Assembly: GCA_937973905.1 (NCBI GenBank)
Contig: CALJJR010000195.1
Coordinates: forward strand, 1-33,497
Reading direction: 5' to 3'
Source of the DNA: an uncultured Arenicella sp.
GTDB taxonomy: Bacteria > Pseudomonadota > Gammaproteobacteria > Arenicellales > Arenicellaceae
DNA: 33,497 nucleotides
Shown here: one piece after another, positions 24,675 to 33,255 of the stretch
Numbering within the stretch: position 1 is the stretch's first letter
Layout of the letters: every line of letters starts with the position of its first letter
Notes under the pieces: generated by a model
Databases searched by the model: none
What the model saw: only the letters and a program-made list of their open reading frames with translations
Told to the model about the DNA's origin: nothing
Program-made: the position numbers and the translations under genes

Positions 24675-26750
24675 TCAAAAGTTGATGCTGTGATCCCAAT
24701 ACAGAATATTGCTCGCATCCTGCTGCTTTTTGTCATTATTTAACGGAATTTCATCTTCAACAATCAGCAGTTCAGCGAGTTGTCGTTGTAAAGCGTTAAA
24801 GTCATCTTGCTGCTCTTGCAATTCCGTCTTTTGAAACGCGAGCTCACCTAATCTGGTTTCTACGGTATCAGTCGCTTTGTGGATTCTTTTAACGCTTTCG
24901 AGTCTTCGTCGTAGTTGTGAGTGATGTTCTCTCACATAAGTTTCCATTGGAACCATCAGATTGTTGTTCCAAGTGTTTGCATCTTGTAAGGCACGAGCAA
25001 AGACTTTGCGAGAAGCGGTACACACAGACTCGTAAAACCGATTGGTGATCGACATTTGCTCACGAAAGAACAGCGTTTTGGTTTCCTTAAAGTGACTGTA
25101 TTTTTGCTCCAAGCGCTCTACTTCCTGTTTGAATCTCTCCAGCCTCAGGCGGCGCACTTGAAAGTTTGCAATGCCGTGGTCGTGCTCAAAGTCACGCGTG
25201 ATGGTCTCGGACAGTGCGGCGATCTCATTTGCCTGTTGCATGGCTTGATCGAGATACCGATGCAACTTGTCGAAGTATTTCGTCATCGTTTTTTGCAGCG
25301 TAATTGATGACGCGCAACGGGCCATATTGTGTTTAGTTTGCGCTATCAAGCGCTCGAGTCGTTCACCGCTCAAAACCTTAACCAAACGGTGGGTTTCTTT
25401 GGCGTAAACCGACCTTAGGGCTTGATATTTTTTCATGTCTTCTTCTAATGAAGACTTTTCCGTGGTGACCTTCATCATGATGTGAGAAATCACATCGGTA
25501 TTCTTGCTGCTAATCTGCTCAAGTTCTTCTATGTGTGAACTCGTGTCTTGTAAGCGGTTGTCAATAATCGAACCAGCCGTATCAAGAATTTCTTCTAAAG
25601 AGCTTCGCACCTTATCAATTACGATGACGCGTTTCTGTGGCACTAACCGGTTGGCAATGGCGGCTTCAAGTTCGAGGATTCGGCTGCGTTGAATCAGTTC
25701 TTGATCGCCTCGTAAGCGCCCAACCAAACCTTTTTGTGCTGATACTGGGAAAATATTGTCAGGATCAATGCCTAAGGTTTTTGCAGTTTGCCAAACCTGA
25801 CGGTCTAGCTCAGATTGAATGTCGCTGTCGCTGCGGATGCCATCCCACATGGCATCGATTTTATTCAGGGCAACAAGGCGTCGTTGGCTTTTGCGAATGG
25901 CGTCGCGGGCTTCAGCCAAATCGCTGGTTTTTGAGTGTGCTTTATACGATTCCCCACGTCCCCCTAAGTGGTGTTCCCACAGGGCTAAATCCGTTTTGGT
26001 TACGCCAGTGTCATGCGAGAGAATAAATACAATGGCGTGTGCAGCCGACAGCTGGTCGATAGTCAGCTCTGGCTCAGAACCGATCGCATTTAAGCCGGGC
26101 GTGTCTAAGATAACCAAGCCTCGTTCCAGCAACGGATGTGGAATATTAATAATTGCATGGCGCCAGCTCGGGATTTCTACTTCGTCGTATTCGTTTAATG
26201 GCAGGCCATAATCTGAATCAGCTCCTTCCATTACATCGAAGCGTAATTTTTCAGCGTAGCTGCGACTAACGAGTTTGCTATCGGTCATGCCACTCAGTGC
26301 TTCAGCTACTGCGTCGGTGTCATCGGCATCGAACTGGATCTCGGTCCACTCCGCATCATCTTTCTTTAATTCATGCAGTGGGCGATTGTTGCTGCGCGAC
26401 TCGATGGGCAGCATGCGAATAGAGGTGGGTCGATCTGGGTCATAGAGCAGTTCAGTAGGGCACATCGTGGTGCGCCCCATGCCGGAAGGCAGCATTCGCT
26501 GCTGGTAGTCACCGAAAAAGATTGTGTTGATCATTTCGGATTTGCCGCGTGAAAATTCCGCCACAAAGGCAACTGAAAGGTTGTCGTCGCTTAACGCGCC
26601 GAGCACCAGCTCAAACTGATGGTGGGTGCGCAGGTCGGTCACGTGCTTGTCCTTGAGAAAATTACTCAAGGCCTGCACTGAGTCACTCAATTGCGCTCGC
26701 CACTCCGAGTACGCTTTAAGTTCAGAATCTAATTGCAGCTGGTCTGTCAC
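24675..26750 (-). CDS. Dynamin-like large GTPase
   Basis: A 691-residue bacterial dynamin-family protein. The G domain shows a P-loop (AEFSRGKS, residues 64-71) in which the first Gly is Ala, a switch Thr in GRTTMCPTE, DTPG (216-219) and NKID (296-299). After about residue 390 it is helical and coiled coil, the expected stalk. No membrane segment is evident, so membrane contact would be peripheral or through a partner. Bacterial dynamins elsewhere reshape or repair membranes, or act in phage defence; nothing here decides among these. Two lipoprotein genes follow on the same strand, after 168 bases. Confidence 0.85.
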   Translation of the reverse strand: MTDQLQLDSELKAYSEWRAQLSDSVQALSNFLKDKHVTDLRTHHQFELVLGALSDDNLSVAFVAEFSRGKSEMINTIFFGDYQQRMLPSGMGRTTMCPTELLYDPDRPTSIRMLPIESRSNNRPLHELKKDDAEWTEIQFDADDTDAVAEALSGMTDSKLVSRSYAEKLRFDVMEGADSDYGLPLNEYDEVEIPSWRHAIINIPHPLLERGLVILDTPGLNAIGSEPELTIDQLSAAHAIVFILSHDTGVTKTDLALWEHHLGGRGESYKAHSKTSDLAEARDAIRKSQRRLVALNKIDAMWDGIRSDSDIQSELDRQVWQTAKTLGIDPDNIFPVSAQKGLVGRLRGDQELIQRSRILELEAAIANRLVPQKRVIVIDKVRSSLEEILDTAGSIIDNRLQDTSSHIEELEQISSKNTDVISHIMMKVTTEKSSLEEDMKKYQALRSVYAKETHRLVKVLSGERLERLIAQTKHNMARCASSITLQKTMTKYFDKLHRYLDQAMQQANEIAALSETITRDFEHDHGIANFQVRRLRLERFKQEVERLEQKYSHFKETKTLFFREQMSITNRFYESVCTASRKVFARALQDANTWNNNLMVPMETYVREHHSQLRRRLESVKRIHKATDTVETRLGELAFQKTELQEQQDDFNALQRQLAELLIVEDEIPLNNDKKQQDASNILYWDHSINF

Positions 26751-27246
26751 GATTATTGTTATTTTCGCTCGTTTTAAGGCTCAACATATTTAAGCTTTTT
26801 GCATGCTCGCCGCGTGCTTGTACGCGGCCCTTTACTGTATACCTAAGGTTACTTTTGCCCTACGTTATCGCAGCAAGTAACGGTAAGTAGCAGCAAGCAC
26901 ATCGCAGTAAATCTCAGCAAAGAGCTTGCAGTAGAGTTCGCCAAAAATCTGCCAATGACCTTTCCGTTAGGCCTAGCACTAGGCGGTACCCTCCTCGCAA
27001 CTTTGATCATAGCGAACCACCCAGCTGCTTGTCAAAAATACTTAGTCCAAGTAACTTATTGAAATTGTTCTGTAAGGTCATGAATTAAAAGAATAATTAG
27101 AGTGACAATTATTGCCAGTTTGGTGTCTTGGATTGCCCGCATAGATTGGCATTTGGTAATCCAAAGGAAAACCCGCTGAAACGGGGTATTCGTTATAATT
27201 GCCAGTCACAGATTGAATCGCTTGCTCCTCTCGATCCCCGTAAATA
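26751..27246. other. Long intergenic region between the dynamin-like gene and mrcB
   Basis: Nearly 500 bases without a credible gene. It must contain the start regions of both divergent genes. From 26870 to 26940 there are several imperfect copies of a CAGCAAG/CAGTAA-type word at 10-20 base spacing. Near mrcB a TATAAT hexamer (27194-27199) is a good -10 candidate, 48 bases before the ATG, but has no recognisable -35. A small TTGG-TAAT-CCAA symmetry lies at about 27153-27164. I see no RNA gene. Confidence 0.5.
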
Positions 27247-29769
27247 ATGACCAAGAAAAAAACCAGTCGCAAAAAAGTGTCGCGCAAAGTCACGGGTAAG
27301 ATAACGGCAAAGACAGCGAGCAAAAAGAAATCGTCGAGAAATCAAATTAGTGCGCGCGGCGGGCTCAATAGCGCCAACTTGTGGGCTAAGGTTGGCGCAG
27401 CATTTAAGTTTTGGTGGTGGCGTTTAGCGCTGGTCTCGCTGGTTCTATTTGCCGGGTTGGTTGCTTATCTCGACGTCAATATTCGACAGAAGTTCGAGGG
27501 CCAGAAGTGGGCTTTGCCGGCGCATGTTTATACGCGCCCGATGGAGCTTTATATTGGCCAACAGATCGATCGAGGATTGGTCCAAGAAGAGTTGAAAGAA
27601 CTCGGCTACCAACAACGTAATAGTATCGATCGAGTGGGTAGTTACCGGTTCAGCACAGATGAGCTGGCGATACATCAAAGGGAGTTTCGATTTTGGGATC
27701 GGATGCAACCACAGCAACAAATACGCATTCGTCTTCGGCAGAACCAAATTGAGAATATCTCGGTGACGTCATTAGGGGCAGACTTAAGCAGCCAGAGCCC
27801 AACCGAAACTGAAATTGTTCGATTAGAGCCGCGCTTATTCGGTAGTGTTTCTCCACTGAGTCATGAAGATCGCTCCTTGCTCCGCCTCGAGGATGTTCCG
27901 CCACAGTTGATTAATGCATTGATTGCGATTGAGGACCGCTCCTTTTATTCGCATTTTGGCATAAACCCAATTGGTATCGCCCGCGCCTTGGTGCGAAATG
28001 TAAGCGCTGGGCGAGTTGTGCAAGGTGGAAGTACCTTGACTCAACAGCTAGTCAAAAATTATTACCTCACCTCTGATCGCACGATTCAGCGAAAGTTAAC
28101 CGAAATGGTGATGTCGGTATTGCTTGAAATTCATTACACCAAGGATGAAATTCTGCAAGCCTATCTCAACGAGGTGTATCTCAGCCAAGCCGGTAATCGA
28201 GCCATTCACGGCTTCGCCTTGGGCAGCCAATATTTTTTTGGTAGACCACTGAACGAACTAGACTTGCCCGAGATTGCGACGTTGGCGGGCATTATCAAAG
28301 GACCCAGTCTTTACAATCCGATGCGCAATCCCAGTCGTGCAAAAGAGCGGCGCAACCTGGTTCTTCAAACCATGTTGGAGGAAGAGTACATCGATCAAGC
28401 CCAGCATGACCAAGCGGTGGATACGCGCCTCAGGGTGAACTCTTCGGCAGAGGAGGTCGCGCCATTATCTTATCCCTCATTCTTGGGTTTTGTACGTCAG
28501 GGGCTGCAAGATGAGTATCAACAACAAGATATTCTCACCGACGGTTTACAAATCTACACCACTCTGAACCCCAGAATTCAGCGAAATCTCGAGAGCACCG
28601 TGCGTTCAGAGTTGGCGGCCATTGAGAAGGACCGTAGTATCGAGGCAAACACCTTGCAGGCTGCTGCCGTGGTTATTAGAACCGATAACGGCGAAGTTGC
28701 GGCCATGGTGGGCGACCGTAAATCCAGCTTTTCTGGCTATAACCGCGCCATTGCCGCGCGGCGACCGGTGGGTTCTTTGTTAAAACCTTTTGTTTACCTC
28801 ACCGCGCTCGAGCAACCTGAGCAATTTTCCTTAGCGAGTCGTTTAGAAGATCGAAGTATCACGGTTTCGCAACGCGGCAGCCCTGATTGGAACCCGCAAA
28901 ACTATGATGGTGAACAACATGGCGACGTCATGTTGGTTGAAGCGTTATCGCGTTCTTACAATCTCGCCACCGTACAACTAGGTATGCAGCTAGGTGTAGA
29001 GCAGGTTCTCAATACGCTGAGGCGTGCAGGCTATGAAGGTGATGCTTCGCCGTTGCCGTCATTGCTGCTCGGGGCGGTGCCGATGTCGGTGATGGAAGTC
29101 GGGCAGCTTTATTTAACCCTCGCTAGTGATGGCTTTAAAACGCCGATCAAAGGGATTCGCTCAGTGCTCAGTGGCGCCGACGAACCGTTGCAGCGATTTC
29201 CATTGTCGATCGAACAAGTGATCGAACCGCAACACAACACCTTGATTACCTACGCCCTGCAAGATGTTGTACGCAATGGCACGGCGCGTTCGGTGCTGCC
29301 TGGTTTTCGTTTTGATTACGGCCTCGCCGGTAAGACCGGAACCACAGACGATTATCGCGATAGCTGGTTTGCTGGTTTTTCGGGCAACTACTTAACGGTG
29401 GTTTGGATTGGTCGGGATGATAATAAGTCGACCGGCCTGACTGGCGCGAGCGGTGCTGCACGCGTGTGGGCTAAGGTAATGCAGACGATGCCTTTGCAGC
29501 GGCTAGAGTTACCGTTTCATGAAGATGTCACCGCGCAGCGAATTTACTATTCTGAGAATCCGGATCGTCAAGACTGCCGGCTGTATCGCCAGTTACCGGT
29601 GTTAGTGGATTCCTTGCCACTCGAAAGATTACCGTGTGCAGAATATATGCAGTATGATCTTGACGATGATGAATCCCAACATTTCGAGCCTTGGAATGGT
29701 ACTGACGAGCAACCGACTGCGCCACGACGCAAGCGTAAGAAGTCATTTTGGGAGCGCGTTTTTGGTTAG
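27247..29769 (+). CDS. mrcB: Penicillin-binding protein 1B, bifunctional
   Basis: Class A PBP that polymerises and cross-links peptidoglycan. The 840-residue protein has a strongly basic cytoplasmic tail (Lys/Arg/Ser, residues 2-37), one membrane segment (about 55-75), a UB2H-like region, a GT51 transglycosylase domain with Glu229 in EDRSFYSHFG and GGSTLTQQLVKN, and a transpeptidase domain with Ser510-x-x-Lys (SLLK), SYN and KTGTTDD. Catalytic positions almost equal those of E. coli PBP1b. The gene end overlaps the next gene, an LpoP-like lipoprotein that probably activates it. Confidence 0.97.
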   Translation: MTKKKTSRKKVSRKVTGKITAKTASKKKSSRNQISARGGLNSANLWAKVGAAFKFWWWRLALVSLVLFAGLVAYLDVNIRQKFEGQKWALPAHVYTRPMELYIGQQIDRGLVQEELKELGYQQRNSIDRVGSYRFSTDELAIHQREFRFWDRMQPQQQIRIRLRQNQIENISVTSLGADLSSQSPTETEIVRLEPRLFGSVSPLSHEDRSLLRLEDVPPQLINALIAIEDRSFYSHFGINPIGIARALVRNVSAGRVVQGGSTLTQQLVKNYYLTSDRTIQRKLTEMVMSVLLEIHYTKDEILQAYLNEVYLSQAGNRAIHGFALGSQYFFGRPLNELDLPEIATLAGIIKGPSLYNPMRNPSRAKERRNLVLQTMLEEEYIDQAQHDQAVDTRLRVNSSAEEVAPLSYPSFLGFVRQGLQDEYQQQDILTDGLQIYTTLNPRIQRNLESTVRSELAAIEKDRSIEANTLQAAAVVIRTDNGEVAAMVGDRKSSFSGYNRAIAARRPVGSLLKPFVYLTALEQPEQFSLASRLEDRSITVSQRGSPDWNPQNYDGEQHGDVMLVEALSRSYNLATVQLGMQLGVEQVLNTLRRAGYEGDASPLPSLLLGAVPMSVMEVGQLYLTLASDGFKTPIKGIRSVLSGADEPLQRFPLSIEQVIEPQHNTLITYALQDVVRNGTARSVLPGFRFDYGLAGKTGTTDDYRDSWFAGFSGNYLTVVWIGRDDNKSTGLTGASGAARVWAKVMQTMPLQRLELPFHEDVTAQRIYYSENPDRQDCRLYRQLPVLVDSLPLERLPCAEYMQYDLDDDESQHFEPWNGTDEQPTAPRRKRKKSFWERVFG

Positions 29770-30265
29770 GTGGCTGACCCTGTTATTGATGTGCATGTTT
29801 GCCGTAGGCTGCACAACGCCTCGCAGCCAGGCACCCGTAGCAAAGCCTGCTGAAGTGGAAGAACGTGCGGTCGTCGGTGGTGAGGCTTTGCCGCTGCCGG
29901 AGCAACGCGATATCTCGGTAAAACCGTTGCCTGGGCAACGCTCTGAATCGCCGGTAGTAAAACGTCTATTGGCATCAGCCGACACACAGCAACGCAGCGG
30001 CGATGTAGATGGCGCCGCAAACTCCCTAGAGCGTGCACTTCGTATCGAGCCCCGCAATGCCCTGCTTTGGAGTCGTTTAGCGAATGTGCGGTTTACCCAA
30101 AAGGATTGGCGCCAAGCCGTTCAATTAGCGGCCAAATCAAATACCTTAGCAGCTAATAATCGAAACCTGCGCCGGCAGAACTGGAATCTGATGGCCAGTG
30201 CTTATGATGCTCTTGGCGATGAGGCCTCGGCACAGAAGTTTCGCGAGAAGTTACGCAGCGAATAA
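29762..30265 (+). CDS. TPR lipoprotein, probable PBP1b activator (LpoP-like)
   Basis: A 167-residue predicted outer-membrane lipoprotein: signal LVRWLTLLLMCMFAV, lipobox AVGC (Cys17), a flexible Pro/Glu-rich linker, then two or so TPR repeats (residues about 70-160: GDVDGAANSLERALRIEPRNALLW, and DWRQAVQLAAKSNTLA). The TTG start at 29762 is inferred: GGGAG lies 7 bases before it and it overlaps the mrcB stop by 8 bases. In Pseudomonas, LpoP is a TPR lipoprotein encoded directly after PBP1b that switches on the synthase. Matching context and architecture support the same role; sequence homology could not be tested here. Confidence 0.8.
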   Translation: MVRWLTLLLMCMFAVGCTTPRSQAPVAKPAEVEERAVVGGEALPLPEQRDISVKPLPGQRSESPVVKRLLASADTQQRSGDVDGAANSLERALRIEPRNALLWSRLANVRFTQKDWRQAVQLAAKSNTLAANNRNLRRQNWNLMASAYDALGDEASAQKFREKLRSE

Positions 30266-30271
30266 CAATTC

Positions 30272-30943
30272 TTAAGCATCTAGCGGTAGTGCCTCGTGCC
30301 CCGCAGCAATGCGCGCTTGATTGGTGTTTTCCATCATCAACGTTTGAGCTCTGGCAATAACCGCGTCTTCATCAGCTTCCAATTCGTCGCGAGTGACGGT
30401 TGTAGAGTGACCAACAAAAGCATGAATTGTGGCGAAGGGTTTGGGCAATTTCTGGCCATCCCAACTGCGAAAACGCCATTGTCGATCGACCTCAATATGA
30501 AACGGAAGAATGGCCGTTCCGCCGAGCGCAGATAACCATAGAACGCCTGATTGCAGTTGATGCGCGGGGCCCCTTGGTCCATCCGGGGTAATAGACATCA
30601 CGCGTCCCGAGCGAATAAATTTCAGCGCTGCGCGAGTTGCCCGCAGTGCGCCTTTTGACGATGAGCCACGCACTGTTTCATTACCAAATAGTTCACCTAT
30701 TCGTGAAATATATGCGCCGTCACGACTGTCGCTGACCATGCATCCCCAATTTCGGTTGCGCAATAACCAAGGAATGATCAGCACGTTTTCATGCCAGAAG
30801 CTCAACAGCAAGCCTTGGTTTTGATCGGCAATTTGCTCTAGTGTTTCGCGGTTATGCCAACGCACTTTGCAAGTGGCGGTTAGCAGTATCAGAGCGCCCT
30901 TGTATAGGAGCGGTAACAACCACAGTTTGATTCGTTCAGACAC
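30272..30943 (-). CDS. DUF374-family lysophospholipid acyltransferase-like protein
   Basis: A 223-residue protein of the DUF374 group, related to glycerolipid and lipid A acyltransferases. Visible are an N-terminal hydrophobic segment, FWHENVLIIPWL with the His expected for the HxxxxD/E-type acyltransferase box, SDSRDGAYISRI, and the conserved TPDGPRGP. A role in acylating an envelope lipid at the inner membrane is likely, but the substrate is unknown. The start is GTG, with no clear ribosome site. It ends 6 bases from the stop of the LpoP-like gene (tail to tail) and is divergent from the TAXI gene. Confidence 0.82.
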   Translation of the reverse strand: MSERIKLWLLPLLYKGALILLTATCKVRWHNRETLEQIADQNQGLLLSFWHENVLIIPWLLRNRNWGCMVSDSRDGAYISRIGELFGNETVRGSSSKGALRATRAALKFIRSGRVMSITPDGPRGPAHQLQSGVLWLSALGGTAILPFHIEVDRQWRFRSWDGQKLPKPFATIHAFVGHSTTVTRDELEADEDAVIARAQTLMMENTNQARIAAGHEALPLDA

Positions 30944-31049
30944 GCTGTTTGGTAAGGTTCAGGCGACGTTTGGCAAAGTCTATCATCGTAGTAGCAACAC
31001 CACCTAGTTGTTGCTTTTGTTGGCACGTCAGATTGTTTATATTACGAGG

Positions 31050-32135
31050 ATGCTCGGATCGCCACACATACGCCGCACAAAACTGATTTTTGCCCTCATT
31101 ATGTTCGGCGTGTTTGCGGGTTGTGGAGAAAATTCATCAACTGTTTTGTCCTTGACCGCGCAGGCGGACGACGCTGAAGCGGCTGAAGCAGAACCGACCA
31201 CGGCGCTTGAGAAGCTCAATGTTCGGGGTAAAAAGAACACGCATCTCTTATTAGGTACTGGCAGTGTTCAAGGCGTGTATTTTCCAATCGGCGGGGTGAT
31301 TTGTCGTTTACTGAATCGGCACAAATATTTGCATCGTATCCGGTGTTCACTGGAGAGCACCGGTGGTTCGATTTATAACCTGCGCCAACTCCGCGAAGGC
31401 AACTTTGACCTCGTGTTTGCCCAGTCTGATTGGCAACATCATGCTTACCATGGCACCAGCACCTTTAAAGATGAAGGCGCAAATCCAGAGCTGCGTTCAG
31501 TATTCGCACTCGAGTCAGATCCTCTGGCATTAATCGTCAAATCCGACAGTGAAATTCAAAGCTTTGATGATCTGCCTGAGAGGGTTGTGAGCTTTGGTTA
31601 TGCGCGTTCACTGCAGCATCGGATTATTAATGATCTCTTGGCGGCTAAGGACTGGACTGACGATACGTTTAAGCAAGTGCGCAGAATGAGCGATACCAAG
31701 CAGGTTGGCGCATTGTGCAGCGACGAAGTTGAAGCAATTTTGTTGCTGGGCAGCAGTTTGGACGATTACTTGCGTGACCTAGACGATGAATGCAAATTGC
31801 GCCTCGTACCAATCGTGGGCCAAGAGGTTGATCAAGTGATTGGTGAAAAACCATTTTATCGCACTGGCGTGATCCCGGCCGGTTTACACTTGGATTCGCC
31901 TGAGGATATTAAGTCTTTCGGCTTGGGCGCTTCTTTTGTGGCGTTAGAGTCGACTTCACCTAAAGCGATATATCATGTGGTGAAAGAGATCGTTGAAAAT
32001 TTCAAAGATTTTCAGTCACTTCATCCGTCGCTGAAAACACTGAGTAAGAAAGAACTCCCATACGCAGGATTGTCAGCGCCACTGCACCCAGGTGCGATCC
32101 GTTATTACCGAGAAGCCCGGCTATTAAAGCAATAA
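31050..32135 (+). CDS. TAXI-family solute-binding lipoprotein
   Basis: The binding component type of TRAP transporters with an extra-long TAXI (TRAP-associated extracytoplasmic immunogenic) fold. From the ATG at 31050 the 361-residue product has a lipoprotein signal (KLIFALIMFGVFAGC, Cys25), a linker, then the family start LLLGTGSVQGVYFPIGGVICRLLNR, followed by CSLESTGGSIYNLRQLREGNFDLVFAQSD. The frame is open to TTG codons at 31008 and 31011, but those give an unlikely N-terminus. No TRAP permease (DctQM) gene is present nearby. The stop overlaps the carbonic anhydrase start (TAATG). TAXI ligands include glutamate; the ligand here is unknown. Confidence 0.85.
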   Translation: MLGSPHIRRTKLIFALIMFGVFAGCGENSSTVLSLTAQADDAEAAEAEPTTALEKLNVRGKKNTHLLLGTGSVQGVYFPIGGVICRLLNRHKYLHRIRCSLESTGGSIYNLRQLREGNFDLVFAQSDWQHHAYHGTSTFKDEGANPELRSVFALESDPLALIVKSDSEIQSFDDLPERVVSFGYARSLQHRIINDLLAAKDWTDDTFKQVRRMSDTKQVGALCSDEVEAILLLGSSLDDYLRDLDDECKLRLVPIVGQEVDQVIGEKPFYRTGVIPAGLHLDSPEDIKSFGLGASFVALESTSPKAIYHVVKEIVENFKDFQSLHPSLKTLSKKELPYAGLSAPLHPGAIRYYREARLLKQ

Positions 32136-32743
32136 TGAATTCACAACAAGCAATTGAAGTTTTGCGCAAAGCCAATGCAGACTTCGTCGAGCAGGTTGCT
32201 GATTCTGGCAGCATTACTACCGCTGTAACCGAGGCCAAAATGGGTGGCGATCAACGCCCCTTCGCGATCATCTTAGGTTGTGCAGATTCTCGCGTGCCGC
32301 CAGAGATTATTTTTGACCAAGGCTTTGGTGACTTATTTGTGGTGCGGGTAGCTGGCAATGTTGTAGCGCCGGTGCAAATCGGCAGTATTGAGTTTGCGTG
32401 TCAACAATTTGGCGCTGAGCTTATAGTGGTGCTTGGTCACACTCAGTGCGGTGCTGTAAAGGCAACCCTTGGCGGAATCATTAATGGTGGAGGTGATTTA
32501 TCACCAAATCTTGAATCCATTGTGCAAGCCGTAACACCTGCCGTCGCACCGATTGTTGCTGAAAATGCAGATGCCAGCGTAGAACAGCTAATGTCAGCAG
32601 CCGGCGAAGCGAATATAAAAAATTCCGTTACTAGCTTGCTAGAACAATCATCGGTTTTAAGTGCGCTGAGTGAGCAGGGTAAGCTAATGGTTGTTGGAGC
32701 AGAGTACGATATTCAATCCGGCAAGGTGCGGTTTTTGGATTAG
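32135..32743 (+). CDS. Beta-class carbonic anhydrase
   Basis: Zinc enzyme interconverting CO2 and bicarbonate. The 202-residue protein has all expected zinc-site residues: Cys49, Asp51 and Arg53 in LGCADSRVPPE, and His102/Cys105 in VLGHTQCGAV. There is no signal peptide, so it acts in the cytoplasm. Its ATG shares one base with the stop of the TAXI lipoprotein gene (TAATG), so its translation is coupled to that gene, which suggests a shared role, perhaps around bicarbonate or a carboxylated ligand. Confidence 0.94.
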   Translation: MNSQQAIEVLRKANADFVEQVADSGSITTAVTEAKMGGDQRPFAIILGCADSRVPPEIIFDQGFGDLFVVRVAGNVVAPVQIGSIEFACQQFGAELIVVLGHTQCGAVKATLGGIINGGGDLSPNLESIVQAVTPAVAPIVAENADASVEQLMSAAGEANIKNSVTSLLEQSSVLSALSEQGKLMVVGAEYDIQSGKVRFLD

Positions 32744-32860
32744 AGCGAATTTTGAGTATAAATGGACTTTATTGGACAATTTGATCGACATAATGCCCTT
32801 CTTTCCATTTAGGCCCGCCTCAGAGCTTAAATTATTAGACTAAAGTCTGAGTAAATTTCA

Positions 32861-32884
32861 CCCATATGGGGGATGTTTTACCCT
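32861..32884. promoter_or_regulatory. Palindrome and half-site upstream of the small 3' gene
   Basis: CCCATATGGG (32861-32870) is an exact 10-base palindrome within CACCCATATGGGGG; 20 bases further a second half-site TACCCT (32879-32884) follows on the same helical face. CACCCAT/ATGGGGG resembles the inverted heptamers bound by NarL/FixJ-type response regulators, though these usually have a 2-base gap. It lies 67 bases before the ATG at 32937, where an operator or activator site is expected. The regulator is unknown. Confidence 0.45.
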
Positions 32885-32936
32885 GTCCCCAGCGTTACTA
32901 TCTCCTCAGTCATTCAAGAAGTAGTAGGGGTTTGAA

Positions 32937-33137
32937 ATGAAAGTAACAGCAACACAGTACGAAGAGTCAGTGGTTTGCCGCCTTCCGCAAGGCCGGGAAA
33001 TCGAAATAATTATGGTGAGCGCTGAGGGTGATGAATACAGTGCAGAACCAAACGTTGAATCTGCGCCAAGCATTCTGGCAACGCTAGGAAAGTCAGGTGT
33101 ATCTAGATTCGAGACGATGTTAGTAGGGTCGGTGTAG
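32937..33137 (+). CDS. Small protein of unknown function, 66 residues
   Basis: A short frame with good signs of being real: AGGGG lies 7 bases before the ATG, a palindromic site stands upstream, and a terminator stands downstream. The product (start MKVTATQYEESVVCRLPQGRE, end ETMLVGSV) has one Cys, no signal peptide and no membrane segment; its first half alternates like beta strands. I do not recognise it. It could be a small regulatory or stress protein. An overlapping 98-codon minus-strand frame has less support. Confidence 0.5.
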   Translation: MKVTATQYEESVVCRLPQGREIEIIMVSAEGDEYSAEPNVESAPSILATLGKSGVSRFETMLVGSV

Positions 33138-33187
33138 GGTAGGGTAAAGCTCAGTGTTGATAGTTTCGCTGAGTTAGTTTTTCGAAA

Positions 33188-33225
33188 TAGCGCCGTTTGC
33201 ATCTAGGGTTGTGTAAACGGCGCTA
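33188..33225 (+). repeat. Long stem-loop downstream of the small gene
   Basis: TAGCGCCGTTT (33188-33198) pairs exactly with AAACGGCGCTA (33215-33225), and pairing continues inward with a GU, a CG and an AU pair, for about 14 bp. No T-run follows, so it is not itself a standard terminator. It lies between the small gene and a proper terminator and would fold in the 3' end of that transcript. Confidence 0.7.
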
Positions 33226-33255
33226 CTCCGAACTATTGGTTTTCTTTGGTAGTTG

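Noticed and set aside
32906-33202. 98-codon minus-strand frame opposite the small 66-residue gene
   Set aside because: It has no recognisable domain and overlaps the better-supported plus-strand frame, which has a clear ribosome site and a downstream terminator.
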